Shown here piece by piece: positions 45,171 through 55,470 of a stretch of 64,000 nucleotides of DNA; the stretch's first letter is position 1, and every line of letters starts with the position of its first letter. The notes beneath the pieces are model-generated. The model ran no database searches and had not been told where the DNA came from. It saw only the letters and a program-made list of their open reading frames with translations. Source of the DNA: Maylandia zebra (Eukaryota > Chordata > Actinopteri > Cichliformes > Cichlidae); contig NC_135167.1 in assembly GCF_041146795.1 (NCBI RefSeq), positions 3,673,454 through 3,737,453 of the forward strand, in the 5' to 3' direction. The translations under genes were made by a program, and so were the position numbers.

Positions 45171-46544
45171 GTTAGCCGCCTCTGCTGATTACCAGTTAGA
45201 TGTTCAGTTTGTTCTTGATGACAGAAAACAAACACGAGGACCAACATTCATCTTTTCCAAACAGTTTTACTTATTTCAATAACAGATAAAAACTCCCTTT
45301 GAAGGATGTTTCAAACTGAAGTATTCACTTCACATCTATCCAGTTCAGTTATTTATACTCATCACAAGACACACACAAAAAATGGCATCTCATGAAAAGG
45401 CTAAAAGGTGTTCCACATCGATTTTTCATTGTAAAAACTAAACAGCAATTGACATCGTAAAGCTTGCAGAGCTGGAACTCATTTCATTTGTCACATAAAC
45501 ATGACTTTTCTTTTTTTTCTTTCATTTTTAACTCAGGCCAATAAAACTATCCAGGTTCTCAGAGCTGTTTAAATAGGTTAAACATGTTAATGATTACACA
45601 AACTCTTCAAAACCCATTAGTGCATCTTAGGGCAGATGTTTGTGTATTTGCTTGTTTTTTGTTTCTTGCTTTGTTTTTTTTTTTTGCATCATCTGATCAG
45701 ATCCTAACAATACTAACTAAGAAATACTAATAATGAATAATAAGAATGTTGATGTCAGAACACATACAAAATGTTTAAGTCCACTTGCTGCTGATAAACA
45801 CTCAATGTTGGGAAATGCACACCTGTTTCAGAAAAATGGAGGTCAATACCCAGATAACAGCAGGAACCAACTGGAAACATGAGAGTGGACAAAAATACTA
45901 AAGAAGTGCGGTGAAACTAAAGTAATTGTTTCAGTTTGTTTTTAATGTTAACACAACACACTTGAATTAGTTCAATCCCAAATTTTAAAAAAAAATTAAA
46001 GTTCAATAAATCAATCAACTGAGAGCTCTTACAGATGCATTTACAAATATTAACAGCAATAATCTACATGTTACATTTAAGTGAATTATATATAAAAAAA
46101 AAAACAGTTTTGTTAAACATGCAGCTTTGCTTTCAAATTTCACAAATAAATTCAATAGAAGTAAAAAGTGCAGCAGTTAGTCTTGTGAATATTAATAATT
46201 TAGCTATTAATGTATGGGTTGTGTTTATGCCCTCATTTTTTTACATTTTGTTAATTGATTTCAAACATTTGGAATTGAGTTAAAAATAAATCAAAAAATG
46301 TATTAGTTTCACAAAAATAAGAGGAGGAAGATCAAGAGTGGGAACAAAAAATATATATGAGGATTTAGATTTTCTAAATAGTTTTATTTTATTTTAACAC
46401 TATTTTAAAATTTTCCTTTACTCATTTACTAACATTTGTCAGGAATCACTGACTAATGTTTGATGTAACCCATGAAAAAGTAAATGTCAGGCAACAACAG
46501 ACGTTAAACAGCTAAAAACAGGAGCTACGGACTGACAGCAAAAC
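45171..46544. other. No feature recognised
   Basis: AT-rich intergenic sequence; only short unsupported frames. Confidence 0.5.
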
Positions 46545-47645
46545 AACTAGTAGGTCAGGGGGGAGATACTTTCATCCCCACCCAAGATTGAGCACCAAGT
46601 ACGGAGAGCGGCTGAGCCAACAGATTGTGGCGAAGCTGGAAACCTGAAACCTGTAGTCGGTTACCAAAACAATGTGAGGGATGTGAATGCTGCATTACAG
46701 ACAAGCAGAAGGAGAATATCAAAGTAGAAGGAAGGAAGTTAGCCAACTATACAGCAAGCCAAGCTAAAACCTCTTGGCCAGTCAATGCTCATAATGGCTG
46801 GTCTAAGAGCAGACCATAGCAACCATCACGGGGGCAGACATCAAAGAAAGGGTCTCCAGTATAAAGCACCAGGCCTGATGCACGCCAACTTGCTGAAGAA
46901 GCAGACTGCACTCCATGAGCATCTATGACGCCCATTATGGCTACCTGAAGGATCCCCAGAAAGAAGGACAGGCCCCGGCACAGGATGCACCAGCAGATAA
47001 AGGAAGTGGCTGACATCCTGAAATTCTACACAGCATGGAGGCACTAATCATGGCACGATCTCTCATAGAGGATATAAAGTCAGAGAGATGCATGTTTTGT
47101 AATGACAAGGAGCAGGCTCATCTGGTAGAGTGGCTGCAAAAAAACATGGCATGCAAGCAGAGTGCAGCAGCCAGTGCAACACAAATTTTGGGTCCTTTGC
47201 TCCAACTAGTGGTCAGCGCAGAGCATTCCATTCCATCCACTCCTATGTGAAGGGCCTTAAGGATGGCCTTGAGACCACCCAGCACGTAACAGTGGGGTGT
47301 AAGATGCTAGCAGGCAGGGCATACATGGAACGCCATAATCAACTTGCTGGCATATTATACAGGAACATGTGTGCCAAGTATGGCATGAAAGTCCAGTGGT
47401 CAAAATGGGACACACCCACTAGGGTGGTCGGGAATGACCGAGCTAAGATCTTGTGGGATTTCCAGACAGAGGCAGACAAACAGGTGATGGTTAACAAAGA
47501 AGACATAGTAGTGATGGACAAGCAGAGGAAGACAGTTGTAGTGACAGACAAAGCAATACTGAATGACAGCACCATCAGAAAGAGGTAACACGAAAAGCTG
47601 GAGAAGCACTGAAGGCTGAGAGAAGAATTCAAGAAGACCTCAAGA
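46545..47645 (+). mobile_element. Second Rex6/Dong-type LINE remnant
   Basis: Degraded coding sequence for the C-terminal half of a Rex6-like protein. 47130-47588 is open (152 codons) and contains HVTVGCKMLAGRAYMERHNQ, NDRAKILWDFQTEADKQVM and DIVVMDKQRKTVVVTDKA, the restriction-like endonuclease region. Upstream parts are shifted between frames. Its end abuts the promoter of the next chymotrypsinogen gene. Confidence 0.75.
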
Positions 47646-47709
47646 TGGTTCACATGTAAAAGTCTTAGTCCCTCACATTGGAAAATCAAACTTTGCAGCT
47701 TGTCAGCAT

Positions 47710-47800
47710 CACCTGCTAAAACTCCCACTGTCCACTGATAAGATGTTGCCTATAACAGCCCTGGTTCCATCCAATCACACCATATCCCTGTTGTATAAAA
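47710..47800 (+). promoter_or_regulatory. Pancreatic-type promoter of chymotrypsinogen gene 2
   Basis: A bipartite PTF1-like site, CACCTG (47710-47715) then TCCCA (47723-47727), a CCAAT box (47771-47775) and TATAAAA (47794-47800) lie in order 36-126 bp upstream of the ATG. PTF1 sites that combine an E-box and a TC-box drive exocrine pancreas genes. The same arrangement precedes gene 3. Confidence 0.7.
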
Positions 47801-47835
47801 GCTCCTCCAATAGGTTGCCCTGACATGATCTAGCC

Positions 47836-49591
47836 ATGGCCTTCCTGTGGATCCTCTCCTGTCTCGCCTTCATTGGCACCGCCTACGGTGAGACAAACTC
47901 TCTAATGTTACAGCTCATTGGGTGAAACATGTTGTTTAATTTTACAGTTAGTGCCAATGTGACAGTTACATTAATTTTATTTTCATTAATGGCATAATCC
48001 TGATGTTCTGATGTCACCAGGGTGCGGAGTTCCCGCCATCCGTCCTGTCATCACCGGTTACGCCCGCATTGTGAACGGTGAGGAGGCAGTGCCTCACTCC
48101 TGGCCCTGGCAGGTGTCCCTCCAGGTAAATGAAGAAACAAAGACGCTGTCACAGCTCACCACACAATCAGATGGAAATGTCTAACCGTTGATGTTCATTT
48201 TGCTGTAACAGGACTACACCGGCTTCCATTTCTGTGGTGGTTCTCTCATCAATGAGAACTGGGTGGTGACAGCTGCTCACTGCACCATCAGGTAACTTTA
48301 AGCTGGTTTTGACTGAAAACTCCAATTAAGACGTAGAGTCATGTTTGATGAGGAGAATCCTTGTTTAGAGGGCATTGCTGTGTATCTGGGGTAGAATAAA
48401 ACTAAGTAAAAACAGTTTTCAGGTAATGTGGTGATCTCAGAAATGCCCACATGCTTCTGTTCTTTTCTGTGCAGGACCTCCGACCGTGTGATCCTCGGAG
48501 AGCACGACCGTTCCTCCAGTGCCGAGAACATCCAGACCCTGGCTCCCGGCAAGGTGGGTGAAACACTGCATCAGCTTTCATCGCATAGCTACATGTCAGG
48601 GTTTGTTGGCCGCTCATAACGATGTCACTTCCCAACAGGTGTTCAGGCACCCCAACTACAACAGTTACACCATCAACAACGACATCACACTCATCAAGCT
48701 GGCCACCCCTGCCCAACTGGGCACACGTGTTTCCCCAGTTTGTGTGGCCGAGACTTCCGACAACTTCCCCGGAGGCTTGAAGTGTGTGACCACTGGCTGG
48801 GGTCTGACCCGCTACAACGGTAAGAGCTCACCCACCTGTTATTCTTTGTTATTATGTCCTCGTAGACACTGATCGGTTAAACAATTATTAGATAGGGATT
48901 CATTCCAAACAATCACATATACCGTAAGTGGGTTTGGACTGTAATGAGACCACCAGGTGGAGCTTTAACAGTTGTGCTAAAACACGAGGAATGATAGAGC
49001 ATGATAAAAAAGTCTCTAATGTCTGATGTGTTTGTGTGTGTGTTGCAGCTGCCAACACACCACCCCGTCTGCAGCAGGCTGCCCTGCCCCTGCTGACCAA
49101 CACTAACTGCCAGTCTTACTGGGGCAGCCAAGTCACTGATCTGATGATCTGCGCTGGAGCCTCCGGAGTCTCCTCCTGCATGGTGAGTGGGACCTCCATC
49201 AATTACAATTACAATTTGAGCCCTGGTTGCTAAAGTCTGCATGCCAAATATCCTTCGGCAACATACAAAGCTGCGCTCCGATGCATCAAAAGAGCATTGA
49301 CAAAAGGGCGTGGCCGAATGGGTGAATGAGGCAAGTTGTGTAAAGTGCTTTGAGTGCTCAGATAATGTAGAAAACCAGTCCATTTACCATTTAGCTTTTT
49401 ATAATGTCTTATTTATTCTTATTTCTCAGGGTGACTCTGGTGGTCCTCTGGTCTGTGAGAAATCTGGAGCCTGGACTCTGGTTGGTATTGTGTCCTGGGG
49501 AAGCTCAACTTGCTCTATCTCCACTCCTGCAGTCTATGCCCGTGTCACCAAGCTGCGTGCCTGGATCGACCAGACCATCGCTGCCAACTGA
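47836..49591 (+). CDS. ctrb: Chymotrypsinogen, Ala226 form (intact)
   Basis: Exons: 47836-47887, 48021-48124, 48212-48291, 48475-48553, 48639-48819, 49049-49182 and 49430-49591, 792 nt in total, for 263 aa, the normal chymotrypsinogen length. It has a signal peptide ([18 protein letters not shown]), the propeptide cysteine (CGVPAIRPV), the activation site [20 protein letters not shown], catalytic His57 (VVTAAHC), Asp102 (NNDITLIKL) and Ser195 (GDSGGP). Ser189 (SSCMGDSGG) marks chymotrypsin-type specificity. Position 226 is Ala (STPAVY), as in mammalian chymotrypsin B. It is secreted by pancreatic acinar cells and activated by trypsin in the gut. AATAAA at 49633-49638. An antisense AgRP remnant follows. 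It is nearly identical to gene 3; the paralogue symbol is provisional. Confidence 0.93.
49205..49395 (+). repeat. Dispersed fish repeat in intron 6 of chymotrypsinogen gene 2
   Basis: Contains 'gggtgaatgaggcaagttgt', 'aagtgctttgagtgctcag' and 'cagtccatttaccattta'. The matching intron of gene 3 (57154-57235) lacks it, so it entered after the duplication or was lost there. Confidence 0.65.
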
Positions 49592-50010
49592 GCATGTCAC
49601 ATATGAGAGGTTTCAGCACCAAGCTAGTCCTCAATAAAACACAGAAAATCTGAAAAACTCTGACCTACTCGTGAAGGTGTCATTTTCTCCTGTTATTCAT
49701 TTTCATTTGAGACATCGAGCATTTGGTGAATGAAATGTGTTGAACTCGAGAAGAGTTTTGTCACGTTGGACTTGTCTGGTGTTCCTCAGTGCCAGAATCA
49801 GGTTGGCCTAGCCATACATAAATCCTGGAAGCAGCGAATAACAAATAGTCTGGCTCAGTTTAAAATGCACCTAAGTCATTAGTAGTGATAATTCTAACCC
49901 TTTGTGTTCAGGAGAAAAGCAAAACTTTTTTATGGTCTTTGTCCTTCTTAATTCAGTGATTCACGTATAAATACATCTTCGGGTTACACTGAGCAGATTA
50001 CACACACTGT

Positions 50011-50374
50011 TGGGTTATTTTTCTTTTTGAGAAAAGACAAATAAACTCAAAGTATAAGTTTTCAAAATGTATTACACAGTTAGTTAATGTAATTAGTTAA
50101 TTACAAGTTTCAAGTTAATTTTACAAGGTGCCACAGACCTCCTTCTGTCCAGACATAGAAAGGCCACTGCACACAAGCAGCAAGCACTTTTATTATGAGA
50201 CACACAAACAGAATTCTAATATGACTGGTTAAAAAGTTGAGGCGTAGCCACTGTTTAGACTTGGCTTCTCCCTTATTTGCGACGTAGTCCAGCCCTTGGC
50301 TCATCTTACATCTCCAGGAGTGGACATCTCCCTGTGAGGAAAGGAAAGACAACTCCTCCCTACCTATTCCAACA
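50011..50374. repeat. 364-bp insertion unique to the first duplication unit
   Basis: The sequence on both sides aligns with 58001-58080 in the second unit, which reads straight across (cacacactgtcctcatc). Here the insert lies between two copies of tgt, and with the left one it has termini tgttgg/ccaaca. It has no recognisable coding sequence; a short LTR-like or MITE insertion is possible. Confidence 0.5.
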
Positions 50375-50377
50375 TGT

Positions 50378-50535
50378 CCTCATCAGTTATTTATGACAGC
50401 ACATTTAATGCAACACGGAACAAAAACATCACAGATCGTATTTGCTGTGCAAGTTTCTGCCTTCGCTTCTAATCACAGCAGCTTGTTATCAGGTGCCTCT
50501 TGGTGGGCACACGGGGCCAACTCGGCGGTGGTAGC
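50378..50535 (-). pseudogene. AgRP pseudogene, 3' end of last exon
   Basis: On the minus strand this matches the 3' UTR and last coding bases of the intact agrp gene (58078-58215). The residual reading CYHRRVGPVCPPRGT-stop shows the ninth family cysteine changed to His. Similarity stops abruptly at about 50532, leaving only the last fifteen or so codons. The rest of the last exon, exon 2 and the introns are gone, replaced by Rex1 and other sequence. Confidence 0.8.
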
Positions 50536-50644
50536 AGGTTTTTATTATATAAACTGTTATATAAAAACCAGCGTTATCAGGAAATGTTCAGACAAGAGAG
50601 GGTTTTCAGGAAACACCACTAAATGTTCAGTTTCTATACTATAT

Positions 50645-53600
50645 GTTAGAAGAAGATGTTAAAATCACCCACATTGCTTATTGTATCTGAGCTGAGCACT
50701 AAATCAGATGAAAAGTCTGAGAAGTCAGACAGAAACTCTGAGTAAGGCCGAGGTGGACGATAGATAATCACAGACTGGTTTCTGAGTTTTCCAGCTGGGG
50801 TGGACAGGGCTGAGCATCAGACTTTCAAATGAATTGAATGTCTGTCTTGGTCTTTGGTTGATTAATAAGCTGGTCAGGAATATTGCTGCCACCTCTGTGC
50901 TTTGAGGTTTATGACAGTTAGTATGACTCGTGGGGGGTTTATTCATTTAAACTAACATAATCATCCTGCTGTAACCAGGTTTCTGTAAGGCAGAGTTCAT
51001 CGATTTGTTGATCAATTATTAAGTGGCTCATCACTGATTGAAGAAAATAAGAACAACCCCAGGTTTCTCTTCAGCACTGTAGCCAGGCTGACAAACAGTC
51101 AGAGCTCTGTTGAGCCAACCATCCCTTTAACGTTAACTAGTAATGACTTCATGAACTTCTTCACAAATAAAATTTTAGTCATTAGAGAAAAAATTACCAA
51201 TAACCATCCCACAGATGTCATATTATCTACAGCTACTCTTAGTACCATTGATATTCATTTAGACTCTTTTTCTCCAATTGATCTTTCTGAGTTAACTTCA
51301 ATAATTACTTCCTCCAAACCATCAACGTGTCTTTTAGACCCCATTCCTACAAAACTGCTCAAAGAAGTCCTGCCATTAATTAATTCTTCGATCTTAAATA
51401 TGATCAACCTATCTCTAATAATCGGCTATGTACCACAGGCCTTCAAGCTGGCTGTAGTTAAACCTTTACTCAAAAAGCATCTCTAGACCCAGCAGTCTTA
51501 GCTAATTATAGGCCAATCTCCAACCTTCCTTTATATCAAACATCCTTGAAAGAGTAGTTGTCAAACAGCTAACAGATCATCTGCAGAGGTTTATTTGAAG
51601 AGTTTCAGTCAGGTTTCAGAGCTCAGCACAGCACAGAAACAGCTTTAGTGAAGGTTACAAATGATCTTCTTATGGCCTCTGACAGTGGACTCATCTCTGT
51701 GCTTGTCCTGCTAGACCTCAGTGCAGCGTTCGATACTGTCGACCATAATATCCTATTAGAGCGATTAGAACATGCTGTAGGTATTACAGGTACTGCACTG
51801 CAGTGGTTTGTATCATATCTATCTAATAGACTCCAGTTTGTGCATGTAAATGGAGAGTCCTCTTCACACACTGAGGTTAATTATGGAGTTCCACAGGGTT
51901 CAGTGCTAGGACCAATTCTGTTTACATTATACATGCTTCCCTTAGGCAGCATCATTAGAAGACATAGCATACATTTACACTGCTATGCAGATGACACCCA
52001 GCTCTATCTGTCCATGAAGCCAGATGACACACACCAATTAGTTAAACTGCAGGAATGTCTTAAAGACATAAAGATCTGGATGGCCGCTAACTTTCTGCTT
52101 CTTAATTCAGATCAAACTGAGGTTATTGTACTCGGCCCTGAAAAGCTTAGAAATATGGTATCTAACCAGATTCTTACTCTGGATGGCATTACCTTGGCCT
52201 CCAGTAACGCTGTGAGGAACCTTGGAGTCATTTTTGACCAGGACATGTCCTTCAACGCACATATTAAACAAGTATGTAAGACTTGCATATGAGAGCAGGA
52301 AGGTGGGAATGGATGTTTGTATCTGTGTGTGCCTGTTTGTTTGTGTCTATATGTCAGGTTGGGTATCAGACGCCACCTCTCTGGGGACATCTCAGGCCCT
52401 CCATGGAGGCCTATCTCCCCCCACCACTCCCCCTGCCAGTGGCAGACGCCCTCAGACATCAGTGCATTGGTGGTTCTTTGTGTCCGGGGATGGGCGTCCA
52501 GGTACGCACCAGCTCACTCCCGGTGGCTGCTTGTCTTCCTTGGTCTCCTTTGCTCTTTGGGCCTCTGGATATCTGGAGCCTGGATCTCCTCCATACCTGC
52601 TTCATGCCCTGGAGGACGGGGCTGTGGCCCCCCACACCCTCTAGCAGATCATTACATGAAGGAACCTTTTAAATACAAGCACGCTCATGCTCACAGGTGT
52701 ACACACGGGTGCTCACACACAAACTACACCCTTTTTGGCTCCTACCTCAAAGCACACTGTGCACTGTCGATCTTATGTGCTGCACAATAATGTCTAATAT
52801 TTAGTATTTACTGTTATATTCCCATATATCATCATGATGTTGTTTATTGTATTGCTCTCTTTTTCTTTGCTTGTTTTCTCTTTTTTCTTTCTCAACAGGT
52901 GATCCAGGTGATTGATATCTGTATTTTTTGTCTGTTTGTTTTGTTGGTTTTTGCCCTTTATCACCATTCCTCTTCCCTGCTCTTTTTCTTTCCCTCTTTC
53001 TTTCTCCCTTTTCTTTTCCCCAGTCAAGTCTGTCCCGTGTTCAGTAAATGAAAATAAAATAAACAATTAAAAAAAAGAAGACTGCTTTCTTCCATTTGTG
53101 CAACATCTCTAAAGTTAGAAATATCCTGTCTCAGAGTGATGCTGAAAAACTAGTTCATGCATTTATTACTTCCAGGCTGGACGACTGTAATTCATTATTA
53201 TCAGGAAGTCCTAAAAGCTCAATGAAAAGCCTTCAGCTAATCCAAAATGCTGCAGCAAGAGTCCTGACAGGGACTAGAAAGAGAGAGCAGATTTCTCCTG
53301 TTTTGGCTTCCTGTTAAATCCAGAATTCAAAATCCTGCTCCTCACATACAAGGTCTTAAATAATCAGGCCCCATCTTATCGTAATGACCTTGTAGTACCA
53401 TATCACCCTATTAGAGCACTTCGCTCTCACACTGCAGGCCTACTTGTTGTTCCTAGAGTATTTAAAAGTAGAATGGGAGGGAGAGCCTTCAGTTTTCAGG
53501 CCCCTTCAGGCTGCAATAGACGTAGGCTGCCGGGGATTCCCATGATGCATTGAGTTTTTCCTTTCCAGTCACCTTTCTCACTCACTATGTGTTAACAGAC

Positions 53601-53925
53601 CTCTCTGCATTGAATCATATCTGTTATTAACCTCTGTCTCTCTTCCACAGCATGTCTTTATCCCGTCTTCCTTCTCTCGCCCCAGCCAATCGCAGCAGAT
53701 GGCCCCGCCCCTCCCTGAGCCTGGTTCTCCTTGAGGTTTCTTCCTGTTAAAAGGGAGTTTTTCTTTCCCACTGTCACCAAAGTGCTTGCTCATAGGGGGT
53801 CATATGATTGTTGGGTTTTTCTCTGTATATTATTGTAGGGTCTGCTTTACAATATAAAGCAATTTGAGGCGACTGTTGTTGTGATTTAGTGCTGTATAAA
53901 TAAAATTGAATTGAACTGAAAAACT
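50645..53925 (+). mobile_element. Rex1-type LINE with inverted 5' segment
   Basis: 51030-53925 reads on the plus strand. First comes a pre-RT part (ITNNHPTDV, then [13 protein letters not shown]). The RT core follows ([50 protein letters not shown]), then the thumb (RVLTGTRKREQISPV) and a 3' UTR ending gtgctgtataaataaaattg. A frameshift near 51486-51648 and other breaks make it inactive. 50645-51010 reads on the minus strand as the endonuclease part of the same LINE type ([41 protein letters not shown]), an inverted 5' end as in twin priming. 52284-53077 is a later insertion. Confidence 0.85.
52284..53077 (+). mobile_element. Unclassified retroposon inserted in Rex1
   Basis: About 794 bp between two copies of aagact (52278-52283 and 53078-53083). 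Removing it restores the Rex1 sequence gtatgtaagactgctttcttcc. It ends in an A-rich tail (aataaaataaacaattaaaaaaaag), which points to retroposition. It contains a long pyrimidine tract with AG (ttctttctcaacag). No coding domain is recognised. Confidence 0.65.
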
Positions 53926-54467
53926 GAAAAAGTCATGTACTACCAGAGACTTGGAAGAGAGAGACCTAATGTTTTATATTCCACATCTCACTGTTTTACT
54001 CTGTGGTGCAGATGTGGATACTGTATTAGTCTTTCTTTGTAATTTTTCATGTTTATCTTGCAAATTTCGAGTTTGCTTTTTGGTGTTTGGGAGCTGACAC
54101 AGTTTCTAAGGGGATGGGATTTTAGGGGGATAACAGGAGGAGAAAGGCTGCAGAGAACATGTAAGACTGTAACTCTGCTTCCTGGTCCCAACTCTGAATA
54201 GTCACATTTTGGGGGATTTAATAACTTTGGCCAGATTTTTATAAATGAGAGCTGCTCCATCCAAAGTGTGATGGATGCTGTCTTTCCTAACAAGACCAGG
54301 TTTCCTCCAGAAAGTTTTGCAATTATCTATAAAGCCCACATCGTTTTATGGACACCACTAAGCCAGCAATTTAAGGAGAACATGCGGCTAAACATGTCGC
54401 TCCAGGTCTGATTGGGGATGGAACAAGAGAAAACTAAAGAGTCCAACATTGTTTTTTCAAAACATTG
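53926..54467. repeat. Probable old transposon fragment
   Basis: Lies between the Rex1 tail and the AgRP remnant and has no match in the second duplication unit. The plus-strand stretch 'aagaccaggtttcctccaga'...'tttatggacaccactaagcc' resembles a dispersed fish repeat; the family is not identified. Confidence 0.4.
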
Positions 54468-55172
54468 ACAGGACCTTTGTCAAGCGGTAAGTTTCCATGA
54501 ACCAGCGAGGAGGCGAGCGGCAGCAGACCGAAGGACCAACAGCAGAGCAGCACAGTGCCAAACATCCTGCTGCTGGCAGACAAAAGAAGAAGAAAAACCT
54601 GCACCACAACTCCCACAATCCTCAGTTTCTCCAACAAGAGTCTCTGAAAGGAGGAAACAGACACAGCCTTCAGTTTACCTGAAAGAGGGGGAACGCCAAA
54701 ACTTCCAAGTCACATTTTTTATTCATTCTCTGCATTCAAAAACCTTCATTAGTTGATACAAAGACAACTAACATGTGTGAAATTTTCTACCAAACAAGAT
54801 TTGGATTTGGAGCTTGTTGGAATAAGTTTGATAACAGATATGATCTGATCCCACGTGAAATAAACTAACCTGCTGGTTTGTGAATTTCTCTTTATTTTCA
54901 GCACATAAGTTTGAGTATGTTAGTTATAAATTTCAGCACCAGGTGTTTTTTTTCTCCCTCAGATAAGAACCAACAGATTATTATTCTTATGTATAACTGA
55001 AGTGGGTAACATCTGTTGAAATTTCCACTCTAAATAAAGAAGGATTATTTCAAAGTCTAAACCTTGGAGAAAAAAACAAATTAAATATTGTTCAGTAAAA
55101 TATTTAAATACATCTCCCTTTCTTTCTTAGCAATAACACACAGTAGATGTTTTCATTAAGCACACTGTCAGT
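54468..55172 (-). pseudogene. AgRP pseudogene, first coding exon and upstream intron
   Basis: 54468-54666 matches the first coding exon and acceptor region of agrp (58926-59122), and 54733-55172 matches 59126-59585. The ATG (54565) and signal peptide (MFGTVLLCCWSFGLLPLASS) survive, but the frame runs off after GPV into unrelated sequence. The exon's donor is gone. Similarity ends at an AT repeat before reaching the promoter and noncoding exon of the intact gene, so this copy lacked a promoter. There is a 66-bp length difference at 54667-54732. Confidence 0.8.
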
Positions 55173-55174
55173 TA

Positions 55175-55178
<4 letters not shown>

Positions 55179-55207
<29 letters not shown>
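55179..55207 (+). repeat. (AT)n repeat at the duplication junction
   Basis: A pure AT run sits where similarity to 59585 ends and about 100 bp before the promoter copy of chymotrypsinogen gene 3 begins. Confidence 0.9.
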
Positions 55208-55212
<5 letters not shown>

Positions 55213-55353
55213 AAAGATTAGTCAATGGTGATGTAAATCTTTATTTTTAGCCTCAGTCAAGGAGTTCTTTCACTCCTTTACAGTGAATCAGCTGCACGTG
55301 TAAATGTCATGGTCCCTCACATTGGAAAATCAAACTTAGCTCTTTGTCAGCAT

Positions 55354-55435
55354 CACCTGTTAAAACTCCCACTGTCCAGATAAGATGTAACCACCCTGGT
55401 TCCATCCAATCACATCACACTGCTGCTGTATAAAA
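55354..55435 (+). promoter_or_regulatory. Pancreatic-type promoter of chymotrypsinogen gene 3
   Basis: CACCTG (55354-55359) and TCCCA (55367-55371) form a PTF1-like site with the same spacing as in gene 2. CCAAT (55406-55410) and TATAAAA (55429-55435) follow. Flanking bases are also conserved with gene 2. Confidence 0.7.
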
Positions 55436-55470
55436 GCTCCTCCAATAGGTTGCCCTGACATGATCTAGCC

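Noticed and set aside
48402-48716. 104-codon minus-strand frame, repeated identically at 56373-56687
   Set aside because: Its repetition is due to duplication of chymotrypsinogen exons 4-5, to which it is antisense.
52222-52790. Overlapping 129-157-codon frames in the Rex1 insert
   Set aside because: They cross the insertion border or overlap in three frames; no protein family recognised.
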